DNA from: Hemibagrus wyckioides
Taxonomy: Eukaryota > Chordata > Actinopteri > Siluriformes > Bagridae
Length of the DNA: 64,000 nucleotides
Reading direction: 5' to 3'
Assembly: GCF_019097595.1 (NCBI RefSeq)
Contig: NC_080720.1
Location: forward strand, 15,023,352 to 15,087,351
Position 1 is the stretch's first letter, and each line of letters starts with the position of its first letter. This document shows positions 1-12,334 of this stretch, in pieces. Under the pieces are notes generated by a model. The model worked only from the letters and a program-made list of their open reading frames with translations. It made no database searches and was not told the origin of the DNA. The position numbers and the translations under genes were made by a program.

Positions 1-475
1 GAAATCAAGCCCCCAGCCCTGGAGGTGTGAGGAATATGTGCCAACCTCTAAGCTACCATATAGCATTATAATAGGTTTATAATGATTACTTCTAAATCTA
101 CATTCTGTCCATTTCTGTGTAAACGTCCACTTTTTGAAACTGTTCATGTTCTCTGTGGGAGTCATAACAGACTCTGTAATCTGTCGGACAATCAAAAAGC
201 CATAAACATCATCATAAAAACCACCAATTGATTTCACTTAACTTATTCCACCATCATTTAAATTTATCCTCTGTAATCACTATTGATTCTCTGTCCTCCA
301 TTGAGAGTGGGTGTGAATCCATTTCTGACATGCTTTTCTTCACACATTACCTTCCTCCAGCTAGCCATAATCCCAGAGAGGCTGGAGTCATTATGTGCGG
401 ATGGTTGGAGGAGTGTTGGCTGAATAGGGCAGCTTTATGTCCCGGGCTCCCATCCGGTTTCTCCAGGACAGAAAT

Positions 476-480
<5 letters not shown>

Positions 481-508
<28 letters not shown>
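481..508. repeat. GA dinucleotide microsatellite
   Basis: Fourteen GA units followed by AAGAAGAAG. A second GA run is at 989-1,012. Confidence 0.95.
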
Positions 509-511
<3 letters not shown>

Positions 512-2229
512 AGAAGAAATTTTTCCATGCACAACTGCAGAAGAAGGCCTGGTCATATGTCAGTTTGACTGGCTTCCCACTGCTCATGTCAATCACTATT
601 CCTGCAGCAGAATTGAGCTTGCCGTTTCAAAACACCACTTCCAATCGTGCAAGTAAAAAGTATGTGTGTGCATTACGGTTGTCTGAGCTTGGTCCGGAGC
701 TTGCTAATAAGGTGGGAGATGAAAAGAAAAGAGAGGGCTTTGCAGGCCTCTGCACACATTCAGGAACACAGGTGTAGAAAAGGAAACAGCGTCATCCTAC
801 TTGCACTTATTCTCCTTTTTATTATTTTCTGTTTCTCCACCTTTCTAAACCATTCTGTTGCTTTCTTTTTCTAAAGCTTTTCCCTCTGGATCACTAAGAA
901 GAAGTAAGACAGGGGCTGGTGGGTTTCTTTCTTTTCTTTGGTTTCAAAAGTATATTACAAAAGGTGGATCACTAATGACATGCAAGAGGGAGAGAGAGAG
1001 AGAGAGAGAGAATATTTGCCACTTCAGAGGAATTTCTCAGGTATGCTATCATTCAGTGCAGCTTTCACTTAAAAGTTTGGAGTTATGTACAACACCATTT
1101 TGAGGAGTACAAGACTTTAACTCTGAACTTAACACCATCACCAAAGCCTGATTCACTGCACACTGGCTCCCCAGATCATTCACTACTCTCATGCTTCCTT
1201 TCACCCCGAGAGGGTTAAATGATAAATGCATACCCAAGGATACCTTTAACCACCGTCAATGGCAGCAAATCTAACAATGGTCTACTGCTGTAGAAAAGCA
1301 CATCTCTTTACTTTAATATTCTATTATAGTCAGTGAGGAGCCAGGAGGGACATGTGGATATCCTATTCGTCACAGGAACAAAGAAAACTCCTCTTCCTGT
1401 GCACAATGTGCAAGAATTCAATAGGATATGAATCAAAAGCTTCCCTTTTAGAGCTGCACCAAAGGGTCTCAATGGCATTGAAAAGGTCTCAACTGTGGCA
1501 TATCATAAGTGATAGAATATTAAATGTAAATATTCATTTTTTGTAACAAAGACGAGGAGAGTAAAGCCTTTAAAATTGTAATTGTAGTTGAGGTAAAATC
1601 AGGAATCTTTAAGAAATACTTTATGAATTTTCTGGAAGAATTGCATTAGCTCAAATGTTACTTTTTCATGATGTAAAACATTGTTATAGCACTGTTCATA
1701 TTGGACAGGCTTTGAATTTATTTATTTATTTATTTATTTATTTATTTTTGCATAGTGACACAGCTTGGACAACAGTAATAGCAACAGAACAATAGCTTGT
1801 TCAAATATGTTACTGTTTCTATAGTAAGGCAAGGTCTTACATCATGGACACTCTAGAAAATTCATCAGAAATTAATTTTAAAAAGTCATGATATGGTTTT
1901 ATTCTATGTTTTTTTATGGGTTTTTCTGTTTTCTGTGAGGAGCTGCTTATAGCATTGTCAGCACTTTGGTACATCAAGCAGGTAATAAGACAATTTTTAA
2001 GAAAATATTTTGTCTCATTAAATTAAATTGAACAAAATGAGAATCTTTAAAGGAAATTGCTGTTTATAACAGAAACCTGATTCACTGATATTTCATATCA
2101 TTATCAATAACTATAAAAGGATAAAAGTATGGTGTCGATTTTTAATACATTTAAAAAAAATGTTAGTGTTGGCAATTTGTGGCATAAAAGGAAAAAATCT
2201 TCAGAACATGCTCCTATAGGAAATTAATC
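509..2229. other. No gene seen
   Basis: AT-rich DNA with GA and TTTA microsatellites. Open frames are short and lack family resemblance. It is probably within TEX264 intron 2. Confidence 0.7.
1717..1747. repeat. TTTA tetranucleotide microsatellite
   Basis: About seven TTTA units. Confidence 0.93.
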
Positions 2230-2575
2230 ATCTTCAAGATATAATGCCACTCTATCATTCACTGTTTTCCAAACCTGCTCCAGCATGACAAGTGCACAAA
2301 GTTGAAGATGAAGAACTTGCGTGCAGAGAGAGATCTGACCTCAACTCCACTGATCACCTTAGGAATGAATTGAAGGGCCCTCAGTCCTCCTCACCCAGCT
2401 TCAAAGCCTGACCTCACTAATGCGCTTATGGCTGAATGATGACAAATCCACACAGCCTCACTCCAAACTCTGGTTGAAAGCTTTCCCAGAAGAGTGGAGG
2501 TTATTATAACAGCAAAGGGAAACTACATGTTCAACAAGCAATGTGAGCGTGATCGTCAGGTGTCCATAATCTTTT
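2230..2575 (+). pseudogene. Degenerate Tc1-like transposase 3' end
   Basis: A decayed copy of the C-terminal part of a fish Tc1-like transposase and its 3' end. Recognisable stretches include CCTGCTCCAGCATGACA, CCTGACCTCACTAATGC and TTTCCCAGAAGAGTGGAGG, then CAGGTGTCCATAATCTTTT close to the terminal inverted repeat. Many small gaps destroy the frame. Confidence 0.75.
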
Positions 2576-2983
2576 TTTTTTTTTTTTATCGTTTTGTCAG
2601 TTTATTATTTGTTCTGGAGTCATACCTCATTTTTCTAGTTTTTACAGAGTAAAGTTAGTTGTATAAAGCGATATAATGTGTGTACTGCCACTTATTATAA
2701 ACAGCATGTATACAATTTTTCCTCTTTTTCCTGTATTAGTCATGTAGATCAAAAACAGTCCCTTTAGCCACATTGCTCTACCATCAACCACCAGCAATCC
2801 ATTAATCCCTTACCTTCATCACTTATCACCCTACACCATGCCCATCTACAGATGTGGCACTAATAACAGTAATACAGAACAGTTTTTATTTAAAATGTGC
2901 CAGACTCAATGTGCATCATTTACCAATCCTTTAGTAAAGTTTAGTAAAGTAAAGTGAACTAAAATTTTCCACATGCTTAACTG

Positions 2984-3055
2984 AACTGAATTAAACTTCT
3001 TTATTGTCATTGTGTGTACACAGTGGTACTAAACAAAGGGGTCAGCAGCTCTTAA
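2984..3055 (-). repeat. LINE 3' tail fragment (CR1/L2 type), reversed
   Basis: GAACTGAATTAAACTTCTTT ATTGTCATTGTG is the reverse of the fish LINE ending CAATGACAATAAAG plus a short tail repeat. Very short, so moderate confidence. Confidence 0.45.
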
Positions 3056-3579
3056 GATGCCACACTTTAAAAACACTAAGGAATTAAATAGTTCATAATA
3101 GCTAAGAAACAGTATAAACAGTAGTGCAGCAACACTACAGTGTTATAAGTGATATAGTGTAAGAGGCAGTACCTTGTAACTGCATCAGTATTGCAGGTAT
3201 GTTTATGAGTTGAAAACAATGTCCACAGTATAATGTACAAAGGTTTACAAAAGTTTCCTGCATTCTAAACTACAAGAACACAGCTCCTGTCACAGCTCAA
3301 TTGCATATAGCATCATGCACAGAAATCAACAAAATTCAATATCAATAAAACATAGCTGCGAGCATGAAATGAACGATCAGTGTAAAAACAAAAGTGGAAG
3401 TTATTTTTGACTCACCTCTATGCCAGTAAAAATATAACAAAGGTGCTGTTGCTTACCTACCTTTTTATATGATGCCATTTCTTTTGTTTACTTCATTTAC
3501 GTCTTTATTTTTCCATATTCTTTAATTAAAGCCAATAATATAAAACAACTGGGCTTCCCAAAATGTTAGTCCCTGTTCT

Positions 3580-3690
3580 AGTGAACTAGCATGAGGATGT
3601 GTGTGTTAGAGAGACTCCAAAGCACTTTTACATGTCGCTCTAGATAAGGGTGCTTGTTAAATGCTGTATACGTAATAAATAAATAAGCAA
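3580..3690 (+). repeat. Interspersed fish repeat (SINE-like tail)
   Basis: TGTCGCTCTAGATAAGGGTG followed by TTGTTAAATGCTGTA and AAATAAAT matches a very common fish repeat end of the form CGCTCTGGATAAGGGCGTCTGC-TAAATGC. Reverse copies are at 30,640 and 55,170. Confidence 0.6.
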
Positions 3691-4887
3691 TTTGAACTCA
3701 ACAATATGTTCCATAGAAAAAAAGTGCAGTACTCCATGCAAACTCTATAATCTGGAGTGTATTAAATGGAGGATTACATGAGTTATTCTTGTTATAAGTA
3801 AATTTGACATACTCTCTGAAGCATGAACAGATTAAGAAAGTTTTTTCAAATTTATGGGATTTTCTTTAAAAATCACATACAAAAGGTTTAGAAATAAATC
3901 CACCCATATTCAGCTTAATAAGGGAGGCCTAATGTTTCTATTCCCTCCTACTATAAACAATACCGATGCAGTGAGCAGAGACATTTATGCCTCGGTGTGA
4001 TGTGAACTGTGAAGCCCTTCTGTGAGCCCATGTTCTCCATCACGCTCAGTTGAAAACAGATTTACAAGAATCAGTAACGGAGTCTGATATCTCTGGTTAA
4101 AATGAAGCATTTAATTTTCAAAGTGTTATTTCATTACATGCACCATCACTTCTTTTTGTTTTGGAAGATTTACATTCAATATCTTGGGACTAAAGCCTGC
4201 ACTGGCATTCAGACTGATACATAACTGATATTATAAAAGTATTACTGTATTCATTCTTACAAACACAAATAAGGTCAACTTATACTGGGGAAAAAAGAGC
4301 TTATCCCTATGATATGTGAGTGGAAGAATTCAGACTAGCATTTCCAAACCTTTATATCTTTTAGAAGTCATCTGGAACAACATAAAGCTGGAGATGTCTG
4401 GAGATTTAATTGTAAAGAGGATGTGCGGCTGAGAAAGAGTGGACTAACTGGATGAAGGGAGAATAGAGGCTCTATGGGAGATGCTAATGTGATATTTGAA
4501 AGCAGATATGATATAATAGGAATAGACAGCACACTGGAGATGCCAGCACACTGTGTTAACCTTCAATAATAACCACGAAATCAGACACTCCAAAAAATGA
4601 GTCACATTTGAGGGAGTCAAGAGTAAAGACTAACTGAAGCTGCTAGTCTACCGTTTCTAATATAGCACAGAGTTGTTGTTGTTTTTTTTTGATGGAAGAT
4701 GTCTAAATTGGTTAAGGTGATTAATTCAGAACGTAATGACAGTTATAGTTAGTGGAATAGACCTGGGTTGTGCTGTGATTTGACAACACTGTATGTACAG
4801 AATTGGCACTATTTAACACCCATAGCATATAGTGAGAGCCTATAACTCATCCCTTTTTTAGCATCTTTGTTGTTAATTGTCATCAAA
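3691..4887. other. No gene seen
   Basis: Unique-looking AT-rich sequence with no recognisable coding or repeat family. Confidence 0.65.
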
Positions 4888-5425
4888 GAGGTAAAGAAGC
4901 GAGTGCAGGCAGGTTGGAATGGGTGGAGAAAGGTGTCGGGAGTTCTGTGTGATAGGAAAATATCAGTGAGAATCAAGGGGAAGGTGTACTAGACAGTGGT
5001 GAGGCCGGCCATGCTGTATGCTTTGGAGACTGAGGGAGAGACAGGAGTCAGAGCTGGAGGTAGCAGAGCTGAAGATGTTGAGGTTCTCTTTGGGAGGGAC
5101 ACGGTTGGACAGGATTAGGAACGAGTACATCAGAGGGACAGCTCATGTTGGAAGTTTGGGGGACAAAGTTAGGGAGGCCAGATTAAGATGGTTTGGACAT
5201 GTTCAGAGGAGGAGGAGTGAGTATATTGGTAGGAGAATGTTGGACATGGAGCTGCCAGGCAGAAGGCAAAAAGGAAGGCCAAAGAGGAGGTATATGGATG
5301 TAATAAATGAGGATATGAAGCTAGTGGGTATAAGTGCTGAGGATGCAGAAGCTAGGGATAGGTGGAGAGAGAACGATTTGCTGTGGTGACCCCTGAAAGG
5401 AAAAGCCGAAAGAAGAAGCAGTTGT
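4888..5425 (+). pseudogene. Non-LTR retrotransposon (LINE) reverse-transcriptase C-terminus, frameshifted
   Basis: Translation shows VKKRVQAGWNGWRKVSGVLC, a stop, TVVRPAMLYALET, then after a frameshift ELKMLRFSLGGTRLDRIRNE, YIRGT, ARLRWFGHVQRR, GRRQKGRPKRR and DRWRENDLLW. This is the typical C-terminal end of a fish RTE/L1-like endonuclease-reverse transcriptase ORF. The 3' end reads GCTGTGGTGACCCCTGAAAG then GCCGAAAGAAGAAG, the same tail as the SINE family in this window. Dead copy: no catalytic RT motif remains, with at least one stop and one frameshift. Confidence 0.85.
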
Positions 5426-7364
5426 TCGTTGTCGTCTAGTCAGTCATCAGTGTCGGTTTCAGAATCAGTGTTGGTTAGATACTACTGACTGACAGAGCTT
5501 TCTCAAACTGGAGAGCAATAAAAGTAATAAAACACTTTAGCTTAAAAATTGCTGTTTGAGAAATAACATGCTGTTACTGGAAAATAAACAAGGGGTTTAA
5601 CAGTCTTCTGATTCACATGGGACTGATTTGCTTATAACAGTCTTAAATCTCTGCTGTGTTTTTGCTGAAGTACCTATATTCAACCAGCAAAAAGGATTTT
5701 TTGCAAATACTGAAATTGCCAGCTCTAACAACCTCTGAACAGACAGACAGACTAAAAGCACCACACAGCCCATTTAGCTCTAAGATGCTGCTTTCACTCT
5801 GCATGAGCTCCTATTAATCCTAGAATCCTGTGCAATTGCCATAACACAGATCAAATTTGCTGCTGAGTGATCAAATTACAACTTGGCACGTTCACCTGCC
5901 TCTGTAATCGGCAACACTTTGCAGAAGAGTTTACAATCAATCGGTCTCTATAATCAAGTCACTTTGTGGTTTAGTTGTTCAATTCTTGAAATTTCCTCCA
6001 AGAATAACTTCACACATAAAAAAAAATGTGTACTTGTGTAATAATAGACAGGCATACAGTCCAATTTACAATGCGCAATCATCTTCATTGTATGCGTTTC
6101 ACAACGGATGTAACTCAACCAAATATAAGTGACACGCCCAACTGTAGTCATCAAATCAAACTCGGGCAGTAACTATTTTGTCTTTCTCTGACACACACAC
6201 ACACACAGAACAGCACTGTACTCAGGCTCTGTGTTTATTATAGCAGAAGAACAAAAGCAGTAGACAGAGAACAAAAGCAGGCAGAGAGAGCATAAGTGGA
6301 ACTTATCTCTCAGTTAATCAGCACCATTCATCTAATCAGCATGCACACGGTCTCTCACATGCCAGAGAAGAAAACAAAACAAATACAAAATAATATTTAA
6401 TATTCTCATCCATTTACATCAATCTGAAATTGAGAAAATTCTGTTCTTGTTCTTGCTCCATTCGAACGATAGAACGATTAAATACCTACCCCACAATCCC
6501 CACAGCCTTTACAGCATTCAGAGTTAGAGCTAGATCAAGAAGACTGCTGCTGAAATAAGAGCTTTAATTAAAGCTTTGAAGGCCTATGATTTCTGCCTGT
6601 CCCCATTCTCTGTCTCAAACTTTCTCCGCTGGACACCAGGCCTTAAGACAGGCTCCCCACGGTGCACATTAGAGCTGAAAATGCCAGTGTGCTGATGCCA
6701 GGCACAGCCGCTCCACTCTCCGAATGGGAATAAATGGCTTTACCAGTGCACAGCAGCCTGTGGTATGTATCAGCTTTTTAATGAGGGCGTTTGTCCACCG
6801 GTACGTTTTGGTAGTGACATTGGAAGGTGTCATGGAAGACTTTTCCTAGGGGTGGTTAAAAAATGACCTGCACAACCAAATTTCTGCACGGATACTGCTT
6901 TATTTTTATTTTCTGTCAAGCAGGTTATTCAGCACTGTGTGATAGTCTGAGGCATTGCTGAGGCAAATCCAAGCAATTAAAACAGTAAACAGCTTGAAGT
7001 GTGGATACCATTATAGATAGAAATAGGAGGTACACTTGGGAAGAAAGCTTGCCAAAAAGACTTTCAGGGCATTCGGTTGAGATGCAAGAAGAAAATTTGT
7101 GTGAATATGCAGTGATCCGTAGCAGGACTATACGAAGACCCTTAGAGGAGGTGCTGAAATTTAAAGAGATGTTAAAACACTTAACTACCACATAACACTG
7201 TCAAACAACAGCAATAACTAGGACTACTTGCAAAATCAGTCTCACTATATTGCTGGCTCACTGCTACACTCCTGTCTCATTTCACAATGAAATGTAACAT
7301 TCTACTGGCCTAAAAACAAGCAAACACATGAGAGACCTGACCACTATGAAAACTACAGACCTTT
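5426..7364. other. No gene seen
   Basis: Presumed intronic DNA. The stretch 6,600-6,800 is somewhat GC-richer and free of repeats, so it could be conserved non-coding sequence, but that cannot be judged from one sequence. Confidence 0.6.
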
Positions 7365-7998
7365 TTACACTGCATTTAACCCAAGGTTATCGTCATTCTA
7401 AACCCCACTTGTAACCCTGGGTAAAGGAAAGTTTCACACTGGTAATTTAGTAGTAGTGTTAGTGCAGCTTTTTACCCAGGTTTATGAAACCCCTCTCTGA
7501 AGCAGGGTCAAAATATATACACTGTGAATTGATGTAGGGTTAGATCATTGTGCTTTAATGCTTTACAACAAACACCCAAACAGTCATTGAACAGAGTGTA
7601 CCTCATATCACGTGAAAACGAGGATGTAGCAACATTGAAAAAAATGATCATGATAGTGCATGCTGAACCAAGGGGGAAATGCCCGACACTGAAAATGAGC
7701 ATAAGTTGGATATCAGTGAACACCTTGTCAACCACGCCTCAAACTTTAAAAGGGCAAAAAAAATTAAGCTGTGAAAGATAACAATACCTGAGACCATAAG
7801 GCAAACCATTATTTAAAGCAACTATGCAAATAAGAATGATTAGGAAGGTACAGTGTAAAACGTCAGATTATCAACACACAGGATTAATTGTCGGTAAAGT
7901 ATTAGCAGTGTGAACCCTGAAACAAGATTACCCAGGATTCAATTTACACAGGGTTTAAAATAATGACCCACAGTTAACTATTTCGAGTGTGAGAAGCC
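7365..7998. mobile_element. Candidate non-autonomous DNA transposon (MITE)
   Basis: The ends resemble each other inverted: TTTTTACACTGCATTTAACCC on the left and CAGTGTGAACCCTG with TTACCCAGGATT on the right. Repeated subterminal motifs (ACCCAGG, GGGTTTA, CACACTG) occur at both sides. No coding capacity. Exact edges and family unknown. Confidence 0.45.
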
Positions 7999-8860
7999 CT
8001 CGTGGTGTGTCGTGGAGTAGCCATTTCTGGGGCTGTAATGGGTATTTTCATTGATGGAGGTGGATGTGCAAATAAATGCTTCAGCTTATCACTGGCAAAA
8101 AATCACAGCCATTGAGGGTGAAAAGGGGCAGGTGTCTGAGCTCCTACATGCCCCCTATGCATGTGCATGATCCTCTGCATCTGCCTGGTCCAGTAGATAA
8201 GGTTATTTGGATCATTAAACAAACACAGATACAGATTGTGTTACACCCCAAAGTCAATAACATACATTCGGTTGGTTTGTTCCACTGAGATGTGTGGTTG
8301 GTTTGGTACATTCAGAAAGTGTGAGTCTTTTTCCACAGGAAGAGTTAGCTCATATTTGATCAAGATACAGATTGAAGAAATGATGGTGAAGCGGGAATAT
8401 AATCTGCATCAATAAATGTTTGTAGTTTGTCTCTGTAGAAAACCCCTGTGATAAAGGGACTGTTTTTTCTGATGCTAATCTCTAGTTGCTGACTACATGT
8501 ACAAAGAATGGAGTTTATTATCTTCCACAGGAAAAAGGCTATCATCAAAATTTAACCTTGTACAATACACAATGTAGTGGATTTGTCCTTTATCAGTATC
8601 TCCAATAGCTTGAATGTAATACTGCATTTGCGAGCATTACAGGCTTAGAAACTGCACACCTGTAATTCTTGCTTTTATATTCACAATGTATATAATGCTA
8701 GCAAGACTAATTTAGGTATCTGAAAGCAAAAGAAATTCTGTAAAAAAATGCTAAATGATTAACATTATGGCCTGCATTCCATTTCACCAGTTGAACTATT
8801 ACTTTTTGGGTTACAGTCGTCATCTTAGTTATTTGATTTATTTATCTTTATTTCCTTCAG

Positions 8861-8905
8861 GTTCAGCAACCCCACTTCCTGTTTTCTCTTTTGTCTTCCT
8901 AATGG
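8861..8905 (+). other. Exon-like 45-base interval flanked by strong splice signals
   Basis: TTTATTTCCTTCAG precedes it and GGTAAGTACT follows. Both are close to consensus for a plus-strand internal exon. The translated 15 codons match nothing I know. It could be a non-coding RNA exon or chance. Confidence 0.2.
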
Positions 8906-9172
8906 GTAAGTACTCCTCATTTAAAAAGCAGTCACATAACCGTAGACATCTGTGATGGCGCCGCGCACACCACCGCACGCATGCAGAAGAGAGTCGCTCC
9001 TCGCCCCCTCCTTCTCCCTGAAAAACACAAGCAGCAGCGGTTCAGCACCCTGGATAGGGGTGCCGGCATAGAGCGGAAGTGGATCAGCACCATGGCCAGT
9101 GCCGCTAAATTAGAGTGCAGGGCGGAGCTGGCCGCACGACTATGAGTTGGTAAAGGCAGAAATCCTCACCCA

Positions 9173-9526
9173 GTGTGGCGGGCCTCCAGTCAACGCGGTC
9201 GGGGACCAGCCGGCGAGTGGCCTGTCGTTGTGGGAGTAATCCAAAATCTCCCGGTCCCTGTGCTGCTTGGATGTGACTGGCCAGGGTTCTCTGCCACCAT
9301 GAAGGCACCCACCCAGGCGAGGCAGCATCGGACAGCCAGAGCCCGGACAAAACCGGCGTGCATGGCCCGCGGAGCCCCAGACCCAGAGCCCTCCTCCCCA
9401 GGTGAGTCTGAGAAAGAGGCTAATCCCCTGTCTTATCTGAGAAGGTCACTCAATCCCCTGTCTTATCTCAGAAGGTCACCAGGGAAGGGAGTGTCGGATG
9501 GCAGCAGAAAGAGGACGACCGGCTGA
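9173..9526 (+). pseudogene. Gypsy gag-pol protease-region fragment
   Basis: The frame carries VGVIQNLPVPVLLGCDWPGF, typical of the segment after the retroviral-type protease of fish gypsy elements, and a basic, proline-rich stretch. A 30-base unit is repeated twice at 9,422-9,480. No catalytic D-S/T-G is visible, so it is a fragment. Confidence 0.6.
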
Positions 9527-9639
9527 AACACTGCTGGGGCCAAGTTCTGCAGGTAGAGGGAGTAAACACCCACCAAGGGGACCAGATTCCCGCCGTGTAC
9601 TTCCTCGTCTGTACTACCGCACCGAATGCCGTGGAGTGC

Positions 9640-10225
9640 CATGTGAACTGCTAGTAGTCCCTCACTCCCGGACCGGCCTCCTCCTGCACCTGGCCCACAT
9701 GCATCCACTGGGGGACCACCTGGGCCCGCACAACACCCTAGAAAAGCTGAAAAATGGCCCCCCAAAAGCCAGCACCGGCCCCTCTTATTCCGCTCCACAT
9801 CATCGGCGTCCCCTTCTAGCATGTCAGCATGGACCTCAACGGGCCACTGCCAAAGTCAGCCCGGGGTCACGAATATATCCTAGTGATGATGGATTATGTT
9901 ACCAGATACCCGGTCCCACTTTGCAACACTGCCAGAGAGCTCCTCGTGTTCTTTAGTCATGTGGGAATCCCCAAGGACATCCTCACTGATCAAGGTACGC
10001 CTTTTACCTCACGACTAATGGCGGATCTGTGTCGGCTCTTACAGGTCAAACACCTAAGGACATCCGTGTACCACCCGCAGACTGATGGGCTGGTAGAGCG
10101 ATTCAACCAAACCCTCAAGAGAATGCTACGCCGGGTGGTAGATGAGGAGGGGAGGAACTAGGACCTCCTCCTTCCCTACATCCTCTTTGCCGTCCGAGAA
10201 ACGCCTCAGGCCTCAACAGGGTTCA
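9640..10225 (+). pseudogene. Gypsy integrase, zinc-finger piece plus core, nonsense-mutated
   Basis: One frame gives LHLAHMHPLGDHLG (the His-His half of the HHCC finger), but the Cys pair is lost to a deletion and frame change. From 9,829 another frame gives DLNGPLPKSARGHEYILVMM, ILTDQGTPF and VYHPQTDGLVERFNQTLKRM, so the D, D and E positions of the core are visible. A TAG at 10,159-10,161 replaces the Trp of the NWDLLLPY motif. The reading resumes to PQASTGF at about 10,222, where the RNase H piece begins. Confidence 0.88.
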
Positions 10226-10525
10226 TCACATGTATTTGAAGGGGAAGAGCATCCGGTCTTCTACACTTTGAGGAAGCTGAACCCTGCCGAGAAAATCTAC
10301 GCTGCAGTCAAGCGAGAAGCCATGGCGATCAAATGGGCTGTCGAGGAACTGCGCTACTACCTGGCAGGGCGACACTTCACCCTGGTCACCGACCACGCGC
10401 CCCTGCAATGGATGGCCAAAACCAAGGACGCTGATGCGCGGGTAACTAGATGGTTCCTCTCGTTCCAGGTCCAGCACAGAGCCGGGAGCCAACACGGGAA
10501 TGCGGATGGTCTATCTCGGGTCCAC
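10226..10525 (+). pseudogene. Gypsy RNase H-region fragment, out of normal order
   Basis: The frame gives VFEGEEHPVFYTLRKLNPAE, EAMAIKWAVEELRYYLAG, FTLVTDHAPLQW and GSQHGNADGLSR. This is the RT-proximal RNase H of Ty3/gypsy (the TDHAPL motif is intact) and should lie upstream of integrase. Later bases drift into unrelated low-complexity sequence. Confidence 0.88.
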
Positions 10526-10750
10526 TCCCTCTGGGCCCAAAGACCACCAGGCACCAGACCCTGCTGCAACCTCCAGCCCTTCTCGGCCTTGGCCTCTCCT
10601 ATGCCCCTTCAGGGAAGAATTGTCTTAGTTGGCTCTTTTTGCTATTTTTCTTTCCTCCCTTTCACTTTCCAGCTTTTCTTCCCTACTTTTCTGTTTGGTA
10701 ATTAAAAGCTGGTGTTAACGTGCTCCCTGGCTCTGCACTACATATCTAAT

Positions 10751-12020
10751 TAAACAAAATTGTGCAAGCCACCGATGTAAAGTTTGCCCATTTGACGTTT
10801 TAGAGTGTGCCTAAACTTCCCTACATGTGAGTGATCAGGTTTCAGGGGTTTCAGATCTTTATGCAGTAGGTAATTTCTTGCTTTTCCTTGTTTTAAAGCT
10901 ACACCAATGGTTCAGATCACACAAGACTGATGAGGATATATGTAGCTAAAACACACTTTGTACAGTGGAGAATGAGTAAAAACACACACACACTCACACA
11001 CACACAAAGCACATTAACTCAACACCAATTAAACCACATCATTTAGTCATAGCCAATTACTTCTTTTAACTATCACACAGCAGATCCAGTAGCCTGGTAG
11101 ATTAAGAGCTCAGCAGCATGCTTGGTGAAGAACTCAGTCTTGCTGATCATGCAAACACCTTACAGAAATCTGCACAGTGACAGGCAAAAAGAACATCTCA
11201 GTTCAACTTGCTCTCTAATCTCCATTCAGATTCTCCCAATGAGAACACAGTTAATTTCATTCTGAGAGATCCCTGGCCACTGATGGACCTAAAATTCCAA
11301 CCCAAATCCCACTGGTGGGTCCTACATCTGCTTCGCTAAGCAGTGCTTTCACTGTGCACATCTCAGGAGAAGGCTATATTTAGCGCACGCTCACCCACAT
11401 TCTAACAGCACTATGCCCCTTCACGGCCATAGTGCACATCAATTAGGTTCCAGCCTCAGTTCTGAGATGTATCCTTCGTACCAAAGCTAAATAAAGAAAG
11501 TCAATTAGTTGTGAACCACAGGTCAAAATAAGTGAGCCGTGAACCCAGGAAGGCTTGGCTTTTTTTAAATAACTCTCATCTTGGCTTTTTATATCTACCG
11601 ATGCCTTACCGCTCTAGCAGAGCAGGTTTCAATAATTCATGCATATCTAATATTACATGTTCTAAACCCAATGACAATTCCTGACACAGCATGTTACGTT
11701 ACATTTCAGTGCCTTCGGTCAGTCACAGGGTCATGAATGCAATGTAGCAAATCAAAAACAGCGTGAGGATAAATAAATATGAATGTCGGGTACTTGAGGA
11801 CAACACCAGCATTCAGAATCCAGATAGCAATCTTTCTTTTCATTCCTTTCTGTGTTTTTTTTTATTATCTGGTTAACTGGAGCTGTGTGATATTGTCTGA
11901 CTAGCACAAACACAACTAGATAAATAAATGATGTCTCTGAAAAATTGAGGGCAAGTCATTCAAAATATTTAGGGTATGATCTTATACCAGGCAATCTTTT
12001 CAAGAAACATTCAAGAACCC
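10751..12020. other. No gene seen
   Basis: Unique-looking sequence with a short CA repeat at 10,981-11,007. No exon with a family match on either strand. Confidence 0.65.
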
Positions 12021-12236
12021 ATACATACACTCACTCACTCAGTCACACACTCACTCACACACACTCACTCACACACACACACTCACTCACTCACACACAC
12101 ACACACACACAGTCACTCACACAGTCACTCACACAGTCACTCACACACTCACTCACACACTCACTCACACACTCACTCACACACTCACTCACTCACACAC
12201 TCACTCACACACTCACTCACTCACACACACACACAA
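12021..12236. repeat. Compound CACTCACA satellite
   Basis: A 215-base array of CA and CACT units. The Thr/His/Ser/Leu-rich frames it yields on the plus strand are not genes. Confidence 0.95.
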
Positions 12237-12334
12237 GCATTATATTTGTTTTAAATTTTACATAGCTTCAACCATATAGTACACAGTTATAGAAGAGGAA
12301 TCATTTATAAATCAAACTATTTATAAATTTATTT

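Larger units (their letters stand above)
8955..10750 (+). mobile_element. Ty3/gypsy LTR-retrotransposon relic, rearranged
   Basis: A GC-rich island with CpGs in an AT-rich background. It holds a protease-region fragment (LPVPVLLGCDWPGF), a pre-integrase zinc-finger piece, an integrase core and then an RNase H/RT piece. In intact elements RT-RNase H precedes integrase, so the order here is inverted and the copy is a recombinant or template-switch product. No matching LTR pair was identified; the pyrimidine-rich stretch from 10,600 to 10,750 may be LTR or 3' non-coding remnant. Confidence 0.85.

Noticed and set aside
5018..5389. 123-codon plus-strand frame, possible gene
   Set aside because: It reads as the C-terminal end of a LINE reverse transcriptase with stops and frameshifts upstream, so it is an element relic.
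12021..12236. CRISPR-like array of direct repeats
   Set aside because: Units are 2-8 bases with no unique spacers, in a vertebrate genome.
11945..12265. Thr/His/Ser-rich plus-strand frames
   Set aside because: Pure translation of the CACTCACA array.
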